Shown here in pieces: positions 13,201-22,385 of a stretch of DNA of 64,000 nt. A program made the position numbers and the translations under genes. Below the pieces are notes generated by a model, which was given only the letters and a program-made list of their open reading frames with translations, was not told the DNA's origin and did not search any database. The first letter of the stretch is position 1. Every line of letters starts with the position of its first letter. Origin of the DNA: Monoplex corrugatus (Eukaryota > Mollusca > Gastropoda > Littorinimorpha > Ranellidae); assembly GCA_030674185.1 (NCBI GenBank), contig CM060312.1, positions 23,843,461 to 23,907,460 on the forward strand. Reading direction: 5' to 3'.

Positions 13201-16200
13201 TGGTTGCTCTGGCTCGTGGAAAGGCCAATGAAGCCATTTGTAACATATAAAGTCTTGTAAACAATGTGGTGGGATTCCAAAAATTCAAGACAGGCCAAAG
13301 AGAGGGCAGGAGGCATGCTTGAGAGAGGTGAGGGTCTTGTTGTCACATCCGCTCACAGACCAGACTGCTGACCCATAGCAAACACTTGGTCTGTTCTCAG
13401 ACAGGTTTTGGCTACCCACGCCAGACCGCCTGTCTAGGTGCTTCTGTGACCCTGATATGCAAAGATGGGGCTTTTAAGCCGGCCACTCTTCCACACATTC
13501 TACACAATGGGCCCCATTCCCGCGGCATATCTGTAGTCCACACAAAAGCACCAATTCCACACAGAGTCCAGTACTTCACAAGACTATTACTGCCTCAACC
13601 CTGTCATTCCACTAGTGGGACCCGGAATCAGAAAGGGTGGACATCATCAGATCTGAATGATCTGCTTTCCCTTTAGGGAGTACATCAGCATGGAGTGAAA
13701 AGATAGACCTCATGCCTTCATTCCCACTCAAGGTCCTGCACCATTACCCCTCGAAAGCTGTTGTGCATCACCATCAAAAGACAGGTCCACAATCTGTCCT
13801 TTCAGAGATCTGTGCCAACCATAGAGGGGACAAAAAACGTGTTCCACCTCCCGCCACCCAAGATCATCAATACAGCATGGCAGAAGACACAAAGGCTTGC
13901 GCAGGAGTCATTCACTATGCCTTGACCAGGAAAAAGGTGCTCACTGCCCCAAGAGCGCTACAACTGGGAAAAATTCATCAAGCAGGACCATACTAACGGA
14001 TGGATCTGGTCAATGGTTTAAGAAGACACTGCTGAATTGTTTTCTGGTGATACTGTTAATTGTTTTCTTTTCTAGTTATATGTCATAATGTACATACTTA
14101 GGTTGTTTGAGTTCACTGCTTGATTAAAATCTTTCACTGCATAGTGTGTTCCGTAAAGTTGTACTTTATGAATCTTCATTATTTTCCTTAAAATTAAACC
14201 ATCAGCTTTTATCTCCACTATTCCAAGCAATTACCCTGGCAATCGTGAGACATGGGGAAAATAAGATAATAATAAAAACACCAATGAATCAACAGTAACA
14301 ATAACCTTAGTAGTTTTGAAACAGAAAACAAATTACCTTCTCTTTGGGACGCGGATGAAAGCTTCACACAGTAGATGTCCATTCTCAGACTTGGCATTTC
14401 TGATCGTGTCATACAGCTCTTGGCAAAACTCTTGCTGTAAAAAATTAAACGGGACAGGACACTGAAGTGAAAATATATGTCCTAGAATTATACCTGATAA
14501 TAAATAGTATAGTTAAAACATGATTGAGGCAACTGAAATGGTGTTTCTAAGAAGAATGTTAAGAGTTCCATGGACAGCAAAGAAAACAAACAAGACAATC
14601 TTGAAAGAAGCAAACACAAAAAGAACACTAATGAAGAAGATTAGAAAAAGACAAGCAACATTTATAGGACATTTTATGAGGCAAGAGAAATTTGAGCAAA
14701 CAGTCACAAGAAGAAAGCTTGAGGAAAAAAGAGCACAGGTAGACCTAGGGAAGAAAATATTAAGACGTTTTTGCAGAGAGGGTGGGGACAAAAAGGGTAT
14801 CAGATATAACATGCATGTAACAACAAATGAAAGCTTCGCATGGAGGACCATAACTGCTAGTGCCATGCGATAAAACTAGGTACCGGCAGGCACGTCACTT
14901 TGCTAACATCATTGTGAAGTATTGACGATTTTGGTGTTTTTTATCAAACGCATATGCTGACATCATTGTGAAATATGGACGATTTTGGTGTTTTTTATCA
15001 AACGCATATTCAGCTGTCACATCGCTACTTCTTTAAACCATTATGAGAAAAATAAAGATTGATTTCTCTTCTTTCAGTCGAGTGTATTCTTGTTATTACT
15101 GAGTGTGTGTGGTGAATGGACGATGACAAAATACGAGCCGTGTGTGTGATTGCTTTCCGTGTGTTGTACCGCTTTTTGGTCGAGGCCGAGTGAAGCCCCA
15201 AACTGACACTCGCTTTTTCAACTGAAAGTCCACACGCGACACTTGCACTGCATAGATATATGTAGTATCAAAATGTCGGTCAGTCCATGAGGAAATCGAA
15301 TACCTAACAACCAATCTGATTTGATTAACCATTTGCAAGATATTAACCCTTTTGTACGCACGGTGTTCTAAAAGTTTGAATTCTGACAAACACGAATCTT
15401 GAAAATATGCCATCTTCAGATGAAAACATAAAACAATGAATACTCTTTCGTGTGCGCATGGTTACAGTCACATTCATACACTGTCGCGAATAGACTTTTG
15501 TCAGTTTGAATGAGTACCAACTTCCATCGTCTGCAGATCTCAAACCAAGATGACGTCGAGTACTTTCGATTCTGTGCCGTCAGTTTTTGATGAAATTCGA
15601 GTACATATCAGTAAGTATGGTTGAATTAAATCACATTTTTTCATCTTATGAGTTTTACTCTGCTGTGGGATTTTAAGGGGATTTTAAGCTATTTGATCAG
15701 AACTGGCAACAATCATTTCAATCACAAACCAGCACATGTTTTCTCAGAAGAGAGAAAGCCAGGCAACTTAAGTTCTTCTTTTCCATAAATATTGACTGTC
15801 AGCGATGAATAATTTCTTTTAAAAGTGATAAAAAAAAAGTCTTAGAATCTGAATTATTTTTATGAATGTTTACAGATCAAACATGATTATATAGATCTAT
15901 ATAAGATCAGTGATGAACAATTTCTTTAAAAAGTTATACAAAAAGTCTTAGAATCTGAATTTTTTTTAAATGAATGTTTATAAATCAAACATGATTATAC
16001 AAATCTATATACGATCAGTAATGAATAATTTCTTCAAACAGTTATATATACAAAAAGTCTTAGAATCTGAATCTTTTTTTTATGAATGTTTACAGATCAA
16101 ACATGATTATATAGATCTATATAAGATCAGTGGTGATGAAAAAATTTCTTTAAAAAGTAAATATAAAAAATCTTAGAATCTGAATTTTTTTTTTTTTTAT

Positions 16201-16395
16201 GAATGATTGTTTACAAAGTAAATATGATAATATATAAGATATCTTAGAATCTGAATTTCTTTTATGAATGATTGTTTATAAAGTAAACATGATTTTATAT
16301 ATAAGACCTACTATTTCTGTAGATCAAGCGTGCAACTGTTGTTGGATACAGTGTGTGTATTACACGCTTGTACCCACGCGTGCCCGCGTGCGTGC

Positions 16396-16426
<31 letters not shown>

Positions 16427-19400
16427 TGCGTGCGTGTGTGTGTGTGTGTATGCCTGCACATGCAAACAGTGCTATACTAGACGTTTATTGCAGAAAATTA
16501 TCAGTTCCTCAAACTGAAGTCAGTTTTTTCTGGCAAGCCGAAAAGGCTGTCGTCTGAATCTCCCACAGGTGACATGCAAACAGTGCTATACTAGACGTTT
16601 ATTGCAGAAAATTATCAGTTCCTCAAACTGAAGTCAGTTTTTTCTGGCAAGCCGAAAAGGTTGTCGTCTGAATCTCCCACAGGTGACACTGGACAACACT
16701 TTGCTTCTGCAGGTTTGTAAACTAAATAAATGTAGTATGATGTTTCCAGAAGGGCCGAGGGTGAGGCAGGGTATTAAATAAAATGAGGAAGTGGGGAAAT
16801 ATAGTGTGGATTGCAAAAAGTAAAATACATGAAATACACATACATGAATTTGCAAACATCTCCATTTTTTTTATTCAAAATGGGGCAATGTATCATCATT
16901 CAAAATGGGACAGTGTATCATATCAAGAAGACTGAGCAGAAGTATGTGCAGGTAAAGACAATGTTTTACCGTTAGGAGAGAGATCTCGGCTGTTTATGGG
17001 TTGATTTTCATCAAATTTTTATCTGTCATATCAGTAGATTAAAAACATTCAGCTATCTCATCTCGCCTTTCTGTCCTTCTATTACATTTACTGAAACATT
17101 TATTCATTTAAGCATTGATTGCATATGGTGGATATGATAATCAAGTAGGCTACCAGGTAGTCAGAGCACTAAAACATTACAGGAGTATCTATGGTTTGGA
17201 TCCTGTCTAGGTCTGATGGGTAAATACTGAAAGGTGGAGATATTTCCCATCTCCAAGGTGAACTTAACTGCAGACCTGTTAGTGCCTGACCATCTTCGTG
17301 TGTAGGCATGCAGGAGATCAAATCATGTAGAAGATATATAGGCCCTACATATTACTGATCCCAAAATCCAAAAATGGATATGACTTCCTACTTAGCTGTT
17401 ACGAGCCATTAATGAAAACACATGTGGGACTTGCAGCTCATGAACACAAAAGACTGTGAGTCTTGTATTCAGTCATTTCTTTTCCAGTATTTGTGAAGAC
17501 ACACATGCAGTACAAATTTGACCTCTCTCCATCTATACACATACAATAAAAGTCACTGAGAGTGAGACTGTCTTCCTCTATGTCACCAGGTGATGCTGCT
17601 GATGAGCAGGACAACAAGCCATTTGATAAGGCAGCACAATTCCTCCAGCAACTGTTTCCATCTGCTGAAATTTCCAGACTACGCTATCTCCAACAAAACT
17701 GAGACAAAGTTGAAGACTACACACCCATCTCAGAGAACAGCTTTTCTTTCTCAGACTGTGCTGATAACTGAGTGTTAGCCCTTTCCTTAAAGAGACTGGA
17801 CTTTCACGTTCACAGCTTCTTTCAGGAAATCCGGTGTTGTCTTTTGTGCCTCAGTCTTTTGGTCTTCTCAAAGACATAAATTCTCTACGAAAGACGGAAG
17901 ATAAGCCTTTTTAGGGTAGAAGAACATGATGTAGTCCACAGAAAGTACATCATTTCGTCAGACATAGAGTTGGTCCCTTCATCAACCAGCAGAGGAACCT
18001 GGAGTTTGGCCAACTTGGATGAAATTAAACCCAAGTTCAGGCTTTATATGACCCTGTTTTGTTAAATAAGAAAAACTAGTACCACATGTATTACTATTAC
18101 TCTAGTCTAGTAATAGTACAACTCTATGCCTATTGTGTCAACACAAATCATACAGTCCTTTTTCAACATTGGTCCATTTGGAACCCTCACATTTGTTTAT
18201 GAAATCACTTATAAGTATAGCATAAACACTGACACACTTCATCACTACAGAGTGGACCTAAGTTTATACTGCTAGAAAGTAGGCAAGCTTAAAATTCAGG
18301 TTCTTGCTTTTATAATGGCCATCTGTCATGATGTGACTAGCATAACTTCACATTGGACTCATGAAATTTGGGTATTTTAGTAGGGATTGACCTCATACCT
18401 TATTCTAATTTAAATACAAATAAACAGTGTAAAAGAATACAGCATTCTGTGTATTGTGTCCAAATATAAAGTCAATCCAACAACTGGTTCAAAAGTTACA
18501 GTCGTTTGTACTCCTATGTCAGCTTGGTGCTTCCGTCACAGGTGATTTTGCAATTTCATGAAGTTTTGATCTCTATAACAAACAAATGTGGCTATCGTTC
18601 ATTTTCAAAAATATTAGACTAAGTCTACATAGACAGTTGTACTAAAGTACAAACACAAGTTGCAATTAATGCGCATCTTCTCCAAGATATGAACCTGTAA
18701 ACATACCCTGCCGTGCTAATTTGAACTTACGTAAAATACGCACTTTGCTATTTTTGCTCCCTTATAACTCTCTTTGTAACTGAGTAAATGTCCTGCTTTT
18801 CTGATTTCATGTAACCTTATATTACAAAGAATCCGTTATTTTAAAATGAAATCTCTAGTTGTTTTTTTTTTTTTTTTAATACACATAATCAAAAACAGCT
18901 TTCCATAGTGCTTTTGTGTGTCATGTTAAAGGTGTCATCTTAAAACGTCATTAAATCTCAGGAAAGAAAAGATATAGAACGTTACTTTTTTCTTCATTTT
19001 GTTTCTATTAAAAAGTTCTATACGAACAGTATGAAGACTAAGCTCTTCATGTTTATCCTAATTTTGCCTGCCGGTGCCTAATAAAACACATGATGATGAT
19101 GAATCAATAGTATGTGTGTATGCACATAAATGCATGTGTTGGTATGGGGGGGGGGAGGTATGATTGGGGGGGGGGGGCAGGGAGGAGCTTCATATGCTCA
19201 TGTGTGTGTACACCCTTTGTGTGTGTATGTGCATGCGAGTGTACGCATGCATGTGTATGATATACACATGTGCATGACAAAAGAGCAGCTGGGAACAGCA
19301 CAGCAAACACAGGGGGAGAGAGAGAATGATGATGCATGTGTATACACTATAATACAGGCTGCTTTTTGTATCAACATTTTCATTATTACATTTTCAAATT

Positions 19401-20114
19401 TAGGGGCATGCAATGTGATAGTCTGTCATTAAACAAGTGCATGTTTTGTCAGTACTGTTGATTTCACTGTTACTGAACTGTTCTCCACTCTACTAAGAAG
19501 TAAAAATGAATGAAAACAAAATTTTGTTAGATTAAAAATGGACAATAGTTCTTTATAAACCAAAAGTGGGATATAATTACCAATATTAATAAACAAATTT
19601 GTTAATAATGTTCTGAACTCATCATCATCATCATCACATGTCCTGCTGCATGGCGTTGGCTATCACGGCCCTCAATATGCATCTATCCCTTGTTGCCACA
19701 AGCACATCTTCCACCTTCTCTGTCCTCAGCCACCCTGCAAGTCCGTCCAATATTTTCTCCCTGGGTCTACCCGGTGCTCTCTTTCCATCCAGCTTTCCTG
19801 TTGTGACCAGGTGCTCCAATTCTCCTTTCCTCATAAAATAGCCTATAAATGTTGTTTTGAGCTAAAATCTGAAATTGCAATTTTCTGAAAAGACAAGTTC
19901 TTACCAAACTGACATGAACAGAACTGAATATTGCACATTGCAGTGGACTGTTTTGTATTACACTGTTAAGTGTTATATCTAAGAAACGCAGGTAGCCAAC
20001 ACTTACAGGGTCATACTGCATGATCTTTTTCTTCCTCTTGGCTGACATGGATGGCCCAGGAGAATCCTCCCTGTCATCCTTCCCATCAACAGCTCTCTTA
20101 CGTTTGGATGGCAT
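2758..20114 (-). CDS. PBRM1: PBRM1 (polybromo-1), 5' part of gene: N-terminus, bromodomain 1, most of bromodomain 2
   Basis: Polybromo-1 is the multi-bromodomain, acetyl-lysine-binding targeting subunit of the PBAF (SWI/SNF) chromatin remodeller and acts in the nucleus. Six coding exons on the minus strand join in phase: 20114-20007, 14434-14337, 7511-7364, 4760-4503, 3670-3434 and 2925-2758. The 339 codons give a basic Lys/Arg-rich N-terminus, a bromodomain (ZA-loop block [13 protein letters not shown], acetyl-lysine-pocket region NNAKAYYK), an acidic Ser/Glu-rich linker, and a second bromodomain ([22 protein letters not shown]) that breaks off at an exon end. Order and exon borders follow vertebrate PBRM1. 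The start codon is preceded after 21 nt by an AG acceptor (exon edge 20135), so there is an upstream non-coding exon. The gene continues left of the window (four more bromodomains, BAH and HMG domains expected). Introns hold SINEs, LINEs and a 4.2-kb DNA transposon. All exons are open, so it looks functional. Confidence 0.95.
3114..3230. repeat. Two-copy tandem repeat, about 60 bp unit
   Basis: The words aaacaaaaatttgt and gaagagctct occur twice about 60 bp apart (from 3116 and 3175) inside a PBRM1 intron. Confidence 0.6.
3434..3670 (-). CDS. PBRM1: PBRM1 coding exon, acidic linker and start of bromodomain 2
   Basis: 237 nt, phase 0 at both ends, acceptor ctttctag, donor gtaagt. Encodes 79 residues: a Glu/Lys-rich acidic linker, then an alpha-Z-like segment (SEELEQLF...) ending FQLLPSKT, where vertebrate PBRM1 has FQKLPSK before the ZA loop. 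Confidence 0.93.
3718..3835 (+). repeat. TG-rich low-complexity tract
   Basis: Interrupted TG, TGTA and GTGC repeats in a PBRM1 intron; no coding value seen. Confidence 0.7.
4503..4760 (-). CDS. PBRM1: PBRM1 coding exon, end of bromodomain 1 and acidic linker
   Basis: 258 nt, phase 0 at both ends, acceptor ctgttacag, donor gtaagt. Begins [19 protein letters not shown], the alpha-C helix of bromodomain 1, followed by a Glu/Asp/Ser/Gly-rich linker without clear fold. Confidence 0.93.
4900..5165 (-). repeat. tRNA-derived core-SINE, decayed copy
   Basis: Read on the minus strand it shares the ordered blocks of the copies at 46620-46935, 17150-17460 and 33010-33335: a GGAG...TCTCC hairpin-like block, an ACCTGCT-like block, GTTAAAGATCCTGTAA near 5000, and TGGCTTAT...TACCCAGC near 4950. 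This family occurs widely in mollusc genomes. Lies in PBRM1 intron 3. Confidence 0.65.
5440..5491. repeat. 24-bp direct repeat, two copies
   Basis: catttacctacaatgctcaa plus aggc occurs twice in tandem. Confidence 0.8.
5980..6540 (+). mobile_element. LTR-like segment (candidate solo LTR)
   Basis: The order of signals resembles a retroelement LTR: a CCAAT box at about 6102, a TATA-like ATATAAA at about 6184, a pyrimidine-rich leader, and AATAAA at 6435-6440, followed about 30 bp later by TTG/TG-rich sequence. No inner pol gene is attached, and exact TG...CA ends or a target duplication were not established. It could also be an unrelated promoter-like stretch. Confidence 0.3.
6541..7363. other. 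PBRM1 intron sequence, no gene seen
   Basis: AT-rich intronic DNA between the LTR-like segment and the exon at 7364. Short ORFs here show no domain and no codon bias. Confidence 0.5.
7364..7511 (-). CDS. PBRM1: PBRM1 coding exon, core of bromodomain 1
   Basis: 148 nt; the first base completes an Arg codon from the previous exon (phase 2 to 0). Acceptor ttgtgcag, donor gtatga. Encodes [20 protein letters not shown] and the rest up to NNAKAYYK, nearly identical in layout to vertebrate PBRM1 bromodomain 1, including [10 protein letters not shown]. Confidence 0.96.
7965..8235 (+). repeat. Minisatellite of ACTGATGTCCCTTACAT-type units
   Basis: About a dozen tandem units of 18-23 bp built on actgatgtcccttacatata. 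Unit lengths alternate (TATAACTG against TATACTG), which by chance keeps one frame open as a repetitive peptide; this is not a gene. Confidence 0.9.
8560..9966 (+). pseudogene. Reverse transcriptase of the CR1/L2-like LINE (468 codons from the first ATG)
   Basis: Main open part of the truncated LINE. The ATG is internal to the ancestral frame, which is open back to about 8371, so it is not the true start. Catalytic FYADD is at about 9235-9249, with GVPQG upstream. A premature TGA at 9964-9966 replaces the CGA/CGT Arg of the sister copy. It would synthesise cDNA at a nicked target in an intact element. Confidence 0.85.
10215..10312 (+). repeat. (GT)n and (GTGC)n microsatellite inside the LINE 3' UTR
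   Basis: About 25 GT repeats followed by GTGC repeats, between the LINE stop and its terminal (ATT)n. The sister LINE on the other strand has the same tract in the same place (25459-25563). Confidence 0.95.
10384..11394. other. PBRM1 intron sequence with one 36-bp direct repeat; no gene seen
   Basis: AT-rich DNA. A unit containing cactaacccctgccatgaca occurs twice at about 10676-10736. No exon-like open segment with splice sites was recognised. Confidence 0.5.
11395..11883 (+). pseudogene. RTE-like LINE fragment, C-terminal part of reverse transcriptase
   Basis: The frame contains [28 protein letters not shown] and [20 protein letters not shown], the connection region that follows the catalytic domain in RTE/BovB-type and related LINEs. 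There is no catalytic FADD box, and the similarity ends at about 11850 ([12 protein letters not shown]) before the last domain. An old fragment inside a PBRM1 intron. The clade assignment is tentative. Confidence 0.75.
11884..12668. other. PBRM1 intron sequence, no gene seen
   Basis: AT-rich, with a degenerate ATT/ATC-rich stretch around 12310-12380. Nothing coding was recognised. Confidence 0.5.
12669..12960. repeat. Tandem duplication, about 147 bp unit, two copies
   Basis: Copy 1 at 12669-12815 and copy 2 at 12816-12960 both start aaaacttcttccgtaatatg and end in ctgattgattg; they differ at a few positions and one small indel. Both contain the word cgacaacgacaagtggtgtt. Confidence 0.9.
12961..14336. 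other. PBRM1 intron sequence with unrecognised short ORFs
   Basis: GC-richer than its surroundings between 13,300 and 14,000, with open frames of 60-100 codons on both strands (for example 13386-13676 and 13712-13996, plus strand). No domain or splice pattern was recognised. The peptide KAPIPHR near 13,550 resembles a short stretch of the piggyBac protein at the left edge, too little to assign. Probably an old unknown repeat. Confidence 0.35.
14337..14434 (-). CDS. PBRM1: PBRM1 coding exon, first helix of bromodomain 1
   Basis: 98 nt, phase 0 in and phase 2 out, acceptor ttttttacag, donor gtaatt. Encodes [19 protein letters not shown] and continues to FIRVPKR, the alpha-Z helix and [12 protein letters not shown] block; vertebrate PBRM1 has the same block split at the same place. 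Confidence 0.95.
14516..14876 (+). pseudogene. RTE-like LINE 3' end, interrupted by the TIR element at 14877
   Basis: Open frame ending MR-stop at 14873. It contains [30 protein letters not shown] and a degenerate GKR...DLGKKIL block, the last domain of the RTE-like family seen at 19.6, 42.7 and 45.8 kb. Right after the stop the frame meets the inverted repeat of the 4.2-kb transposon; the rest of the LINE tail (ACATGATGATGATGA) resumes at 19088 on the far side. Confidence 0.8.
15550..17702 (+). CDS. Small two-exon gene-like unit inside the TIR element (57 codons)
   Basis: Exon 1 is 15550-15610 (61 nt; [20 protein letters not shown] plus one base) with a perfect gtaagt donor. Exon 2 starts at 17590 after a pyrimidine-rich acceptor (ccag) and continues in phase as [17 protein letters not shown], with [14 protein letters not shown], ending TGA at 17700-17702. 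Exon 1 is conserved in the second copy (31299-31359) with mostly conservative changes. The copy at 33476 suggests the ancestral frame ran about 25 codons further; here a 2-base deletion makes the stop. The LFP motif in a short helix-rich stretch is faintly CUE-like, but the protein was not recognised. It may be a captured host gene fragment or the element's own gene. Confidence 0.45.
15830..16275 (+). repeat. Degenerate tandem array, unit about 100-120 bp, four copies
   Basis: Each unit has agtcttagaatctgaatt, a T-run, atgaatgtttacagatcaaa and catgattatata. The second element copy has about three units at 31820-32110. Confidence 0.85.
16380..16450 (+). repeat. (TG)n microsatellite
   Basis: TG repeats with GTGC interruptions, matched in position by 32170-32270 in the second element copy. 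Confidence 0.9.
16459..16688 (+). repeat. 115-bp tandem duplication inside the TIR element
   Basis: catgcaaacagtgctatact to acaggtga occurs twice back to back; the second element copy has this only once and diverged. Confidence 0.9.
17150..17460 (+). repeat. tRNA-derived core-SINE
   Basis: The head has A-box-like GTAGTCAGAGC and B-box-like GGTTTGGATCC, then a GGTGGAGAT...ATCTCC block, CTTAACTGCAGACCTG, GTGCCTGACCATC, and the tail block GGGACTTGCAGCTCATGAAC. These blocks are typical of mollusc SINEs. The orthologous insertion at 33010-33335 shows it predates the split of the two element copies. Confidence 0.75.
19081..19105 (+). mobile_element. Detached 3' tail of the RTE-like LINE
   Basis: ATAAAACACATGATGATGATGA continues the LINE end cut at 14876; the related copy at 19622 ends its reading frame with the same kind of (TGA)n tail. 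Confidence 0.7.
19135..19260 (+). repeat. G-rich and TG-rich low-complexity tract
   Basis: Two G-runs (from 19146 and 19167, each about 9-10 G) followed by interrupted TG and GTAT repeats. Confidence 0.85.
19622..19858 (-). pseudogene. RTE-like LINE 3' end
   Basis: On the minus strand it reads [18 protein letters not shown], then [20 protein letters not shown] and [14 protein letters not shown], followed by TGATGATGATGA. This is the C-terminal domain of the family at 14.5 and 45.8 kb. Only the last ~75 codons are present. Confidence 0.82.
20007..20114 (-). CDS. PBRM1: PBRM1 first coding exon
   Basis: ATG at 20114-20112, 36 codons, ends phase 0 at donor gtaagt. Encodes [11 protein letters not shown], an acidic Ser/Pro stretch ([10 protein letters not shown]), a basic KRKKK cluster and MQYDP, aligning with the M-S-K-R-R-R start and the VDP just before bromodomain 1 of vertebrate PBRM1. 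A 5' UTR of 21 nt precedes it in the same exon (to 20135), with acceptor ttgatttcag. Confidence 0.93.
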
Positions 20115-20744
20115 GCTCGATCTTATCAGGACTCACTGAAATCAAGTAATTATCACTATTAATTAATAGTATCATTATCATTACTAATGTTTACAGCCCA
20201 GCCGACTGCTCAAGGCCATATCATGGCTATATAACCATCACAAATAAAAAAAAAAGTAAACTACCACTATAAGTGTTTAAAGCCCAGCCCACTGCTCAGT
20301 CATATGAGGGCTATAACCATCTCAAACAAAATACACATTTGGAAAAGAAAATGAATCAAAGACACATATCATTGCATTCACACAAAAGATCTGAGAATAT
20401 ATGCTCCCGGCCCTTCCACCAGATTTATCACCAGTGACCATAGGGAATAAAAACAGAAACTTGGAAGTTTGAAATACCTAAAATTGGCTTATAGTAGGTC
20501 TAATATTGCCTGGAGGTAGTTTACATTTCCTTAGAATTAAAAATGCACTTAAAATTTGTACTCAATAAATTATCAGTCCTTAGAGAAAGATGCACAGCTT
20601 TATGGAAAACATAACTCAGGTGAGTGGACCAGCATGGTAGAAAATGAGAATGGAAGAGATAACAGAAAACATAAGAGCAAAGCAAAGACAAAGAGAGTGA
20701 CAGAAAAGAAGAAATTACTCACAGAATTTCCATAAGGTGGGGAC

Positions 20745-20930
20745 ACTATTCATAACAAGATAACAAGATTTTATTTCAGCCCAGTGCATAGACACAAGGA
20801 AAATATTTTGGCTATACATACAATCACACTCACAACAATTACAATATTCAACATCATAAAAGACAAATACGTGGGTCATCCACGGAATCGAAGAAACAAC
20901 GCACACAACACACAAAGATCACTGAAAGAG
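20745..20930 (-). mobile_element. LINE 3' tail repeat, family A
   Basis: Begins with AACAAGAT repeats and ATTTTATTTCAGCCCAGTGC and matches 24795-24965 over about 170 bp (for example gtgggtcatccacggaatcg). The A-rich and short-repeat end on the minus strand fits a non-LTR element 3' end. Confidence 0.7.
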
Positions 20931-21814
20931 AAATAATCAAATTTGTTCAAGAAGGACTTAAAGACACAACAGGAGTATATAAGGCGGGAGGCTGCAGCGA
21001 AGTCACTTGAATTCAAACCGTCGGCGAGGTAACACACGCTGTCTGCTCTCAATTAAACGCAGATTACTCGAACTAGAGGGAATCTACATCGCTCATTTTT
21101 GGCACAGACTTAATTATCAAGCATTGCTTTTAGTTAGTTATAATCTTTGTAACAAAAAGTGTGGTTGTGTGCTTTTATTTGGAAAATAAAATCCGAATCG
21201 AAGGTATAGGGGCGGAGCTACGGTAACTTGATTGGCACATTCACTGAAAATAGAAAAGCACGTGGAAGGAAATTGCAAAGCAAAACAGTCATGCTGCCTG
21301 AACACACACAAAATTTAATACAACACAAAATAAGCACACATCTACATTCTCTGCAAGAAAGTTTGAGCGCGGTAACATAGGCCAAACTGGCGGCAGAAGA
21401 CAGACGGCGACCTTGCAGCTTCATTTCCTGCGGGTTGTTTTTCTTTCCCGCCGTGAGAGGCTGTGCAGGGGATAAACAATGCGTTTAGTGTCAAGTGAGT
21501 CTAATACTTTCCTCTTTGCAAGTCTTTCTCAGTGGAATGTGCCCCCTGTGGGGCCTCCTATATCGCGTGGTAACCGAGTGTTTGACCAGGAAACCCTGCC
21601 TTCCCGCGCGTACCGTCTCCCCCCATCTCTCTTAGAATTTTGCAGGATAATTAATCATCAGAATTTCAAGTAGTTTGCCGCTTTGAGTTAGCATCACGAG
21701 TTTTTCGACGTATATATGAAATGGAAAATACAATTAATCAATCGATGAACATCACAAGCATAGTAGCAGAAACGAGAGGACACCAGAAGCAACTAATTTT
21801 TTTCATTGCGTTAC

Positions 21815-21818
<4 letters not shown>

Positions 21819-21859
<41 letters not shown>

Positions 21860-21890
21860 GGGGGGGGGGGGGGGGGGGGGGGGGGGTTGA
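21819..21890 (+). repeat. (CA)n microsatellite joined to a long G homopolymer
   Basis: About 19 CA units followed by AGAC and an unbroken run of roughly 27 G, in the divergent promoter interval. Confidence 0.95.
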
Positions 21891-22267
21891 GATTAGGACT
21901 GTGTGGGGGCAAAGTAGAAGGGCAGCTGCTGGAGAGAGGGTCATGGCCAGACAGTTTACAGTAGAAACACACAACCTCATAACCAGATGGCTGTGTGGGA
22001 CTGGGGTAATTATAGTGCGTGTTGTGAGGACCGCTAAAAACTTGTAAAATGTACGGGGACAGTGCCTTGGGTCAGGGGTTGGTAGTACCAGAGAAACTGC
22101 ACTGGGCTGGTGAGTGCAGGGTGGGAGTGAGGCAGAAGAAAAGCTGCTTCTAGCACACAGTTTTTGTTTACAGCTGCCGACCACGTGCACTGCCTTATTT
22201 AGAAAAGCCACGCCTACACTCAATGCGCATGCGTCCCGATCCATTGGATCGGATGTTAGGCCTTTAA

Positions 22268-22385
22268 CAGACTGAGCAAAATACAAAGAATGTGACTGTT
22301 CAGCTTTCAACTTTACCCATCAAACTGAGCAAAATACAAAGAATCTGATGTGACTGTTCAGCTTTCAACTTTACACATCACTTGT
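22268..22385 (+). repeat. Tandem duplication, about 56 bp, two copies
   Basis: actgagcaaaatacaaagaa and tgactgttcagctttcaact both occur twice in order; the second copy has a 5-bp insertion. Confidence 0.85.

Larger units (their letters stand above)
14877..19080. mobile_element. 4.2-kb TIR DNA transposon carrying a small spliced gene-like unit
   Basis: The left end TAGGTACCGGCAGGCA (14877-14892) is the inverted complement of the right end (19065-19080) with one mismatch. The 7-bp direct repeat ATAAAAC flanks it (14870-14876 and 19081-19087). Removing it restores a continuous RTE-like LINE tail, so the borders are well supported. Inside are a gene-like exon pair (15550 and 17590), tandem arrays, TG repeats and a SINE. 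No transposase frame was found, so it is probably non-autonomous. A second copy is at 29310-34970. The superfamily is not settled: a 7-bp duplication and a TAGG start fit no standard class cleanly. Confidence 0.8.

Noticed and set aside
13386..13996. Possible second piggyBac copy (KAPIPHR-like peptide)
   Set aside because: Only about seven residues resemble the transposase; no catalytic blocks or zinc domain follow.
20971..21027. TATATAAG with a downstream donor as a plus-strand first exon
   Set aside because: The spacing is plausible, but no coding exon or matching acceptor was identified, so it is mentioned only within the promoter interval.
21479..21673. 64-codon ORF in the divergent promoter interval
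   Set aside because: No domain and no splice continuation, and it lies in the CpG-richer promoter-like stretch where open frames are common by chance.
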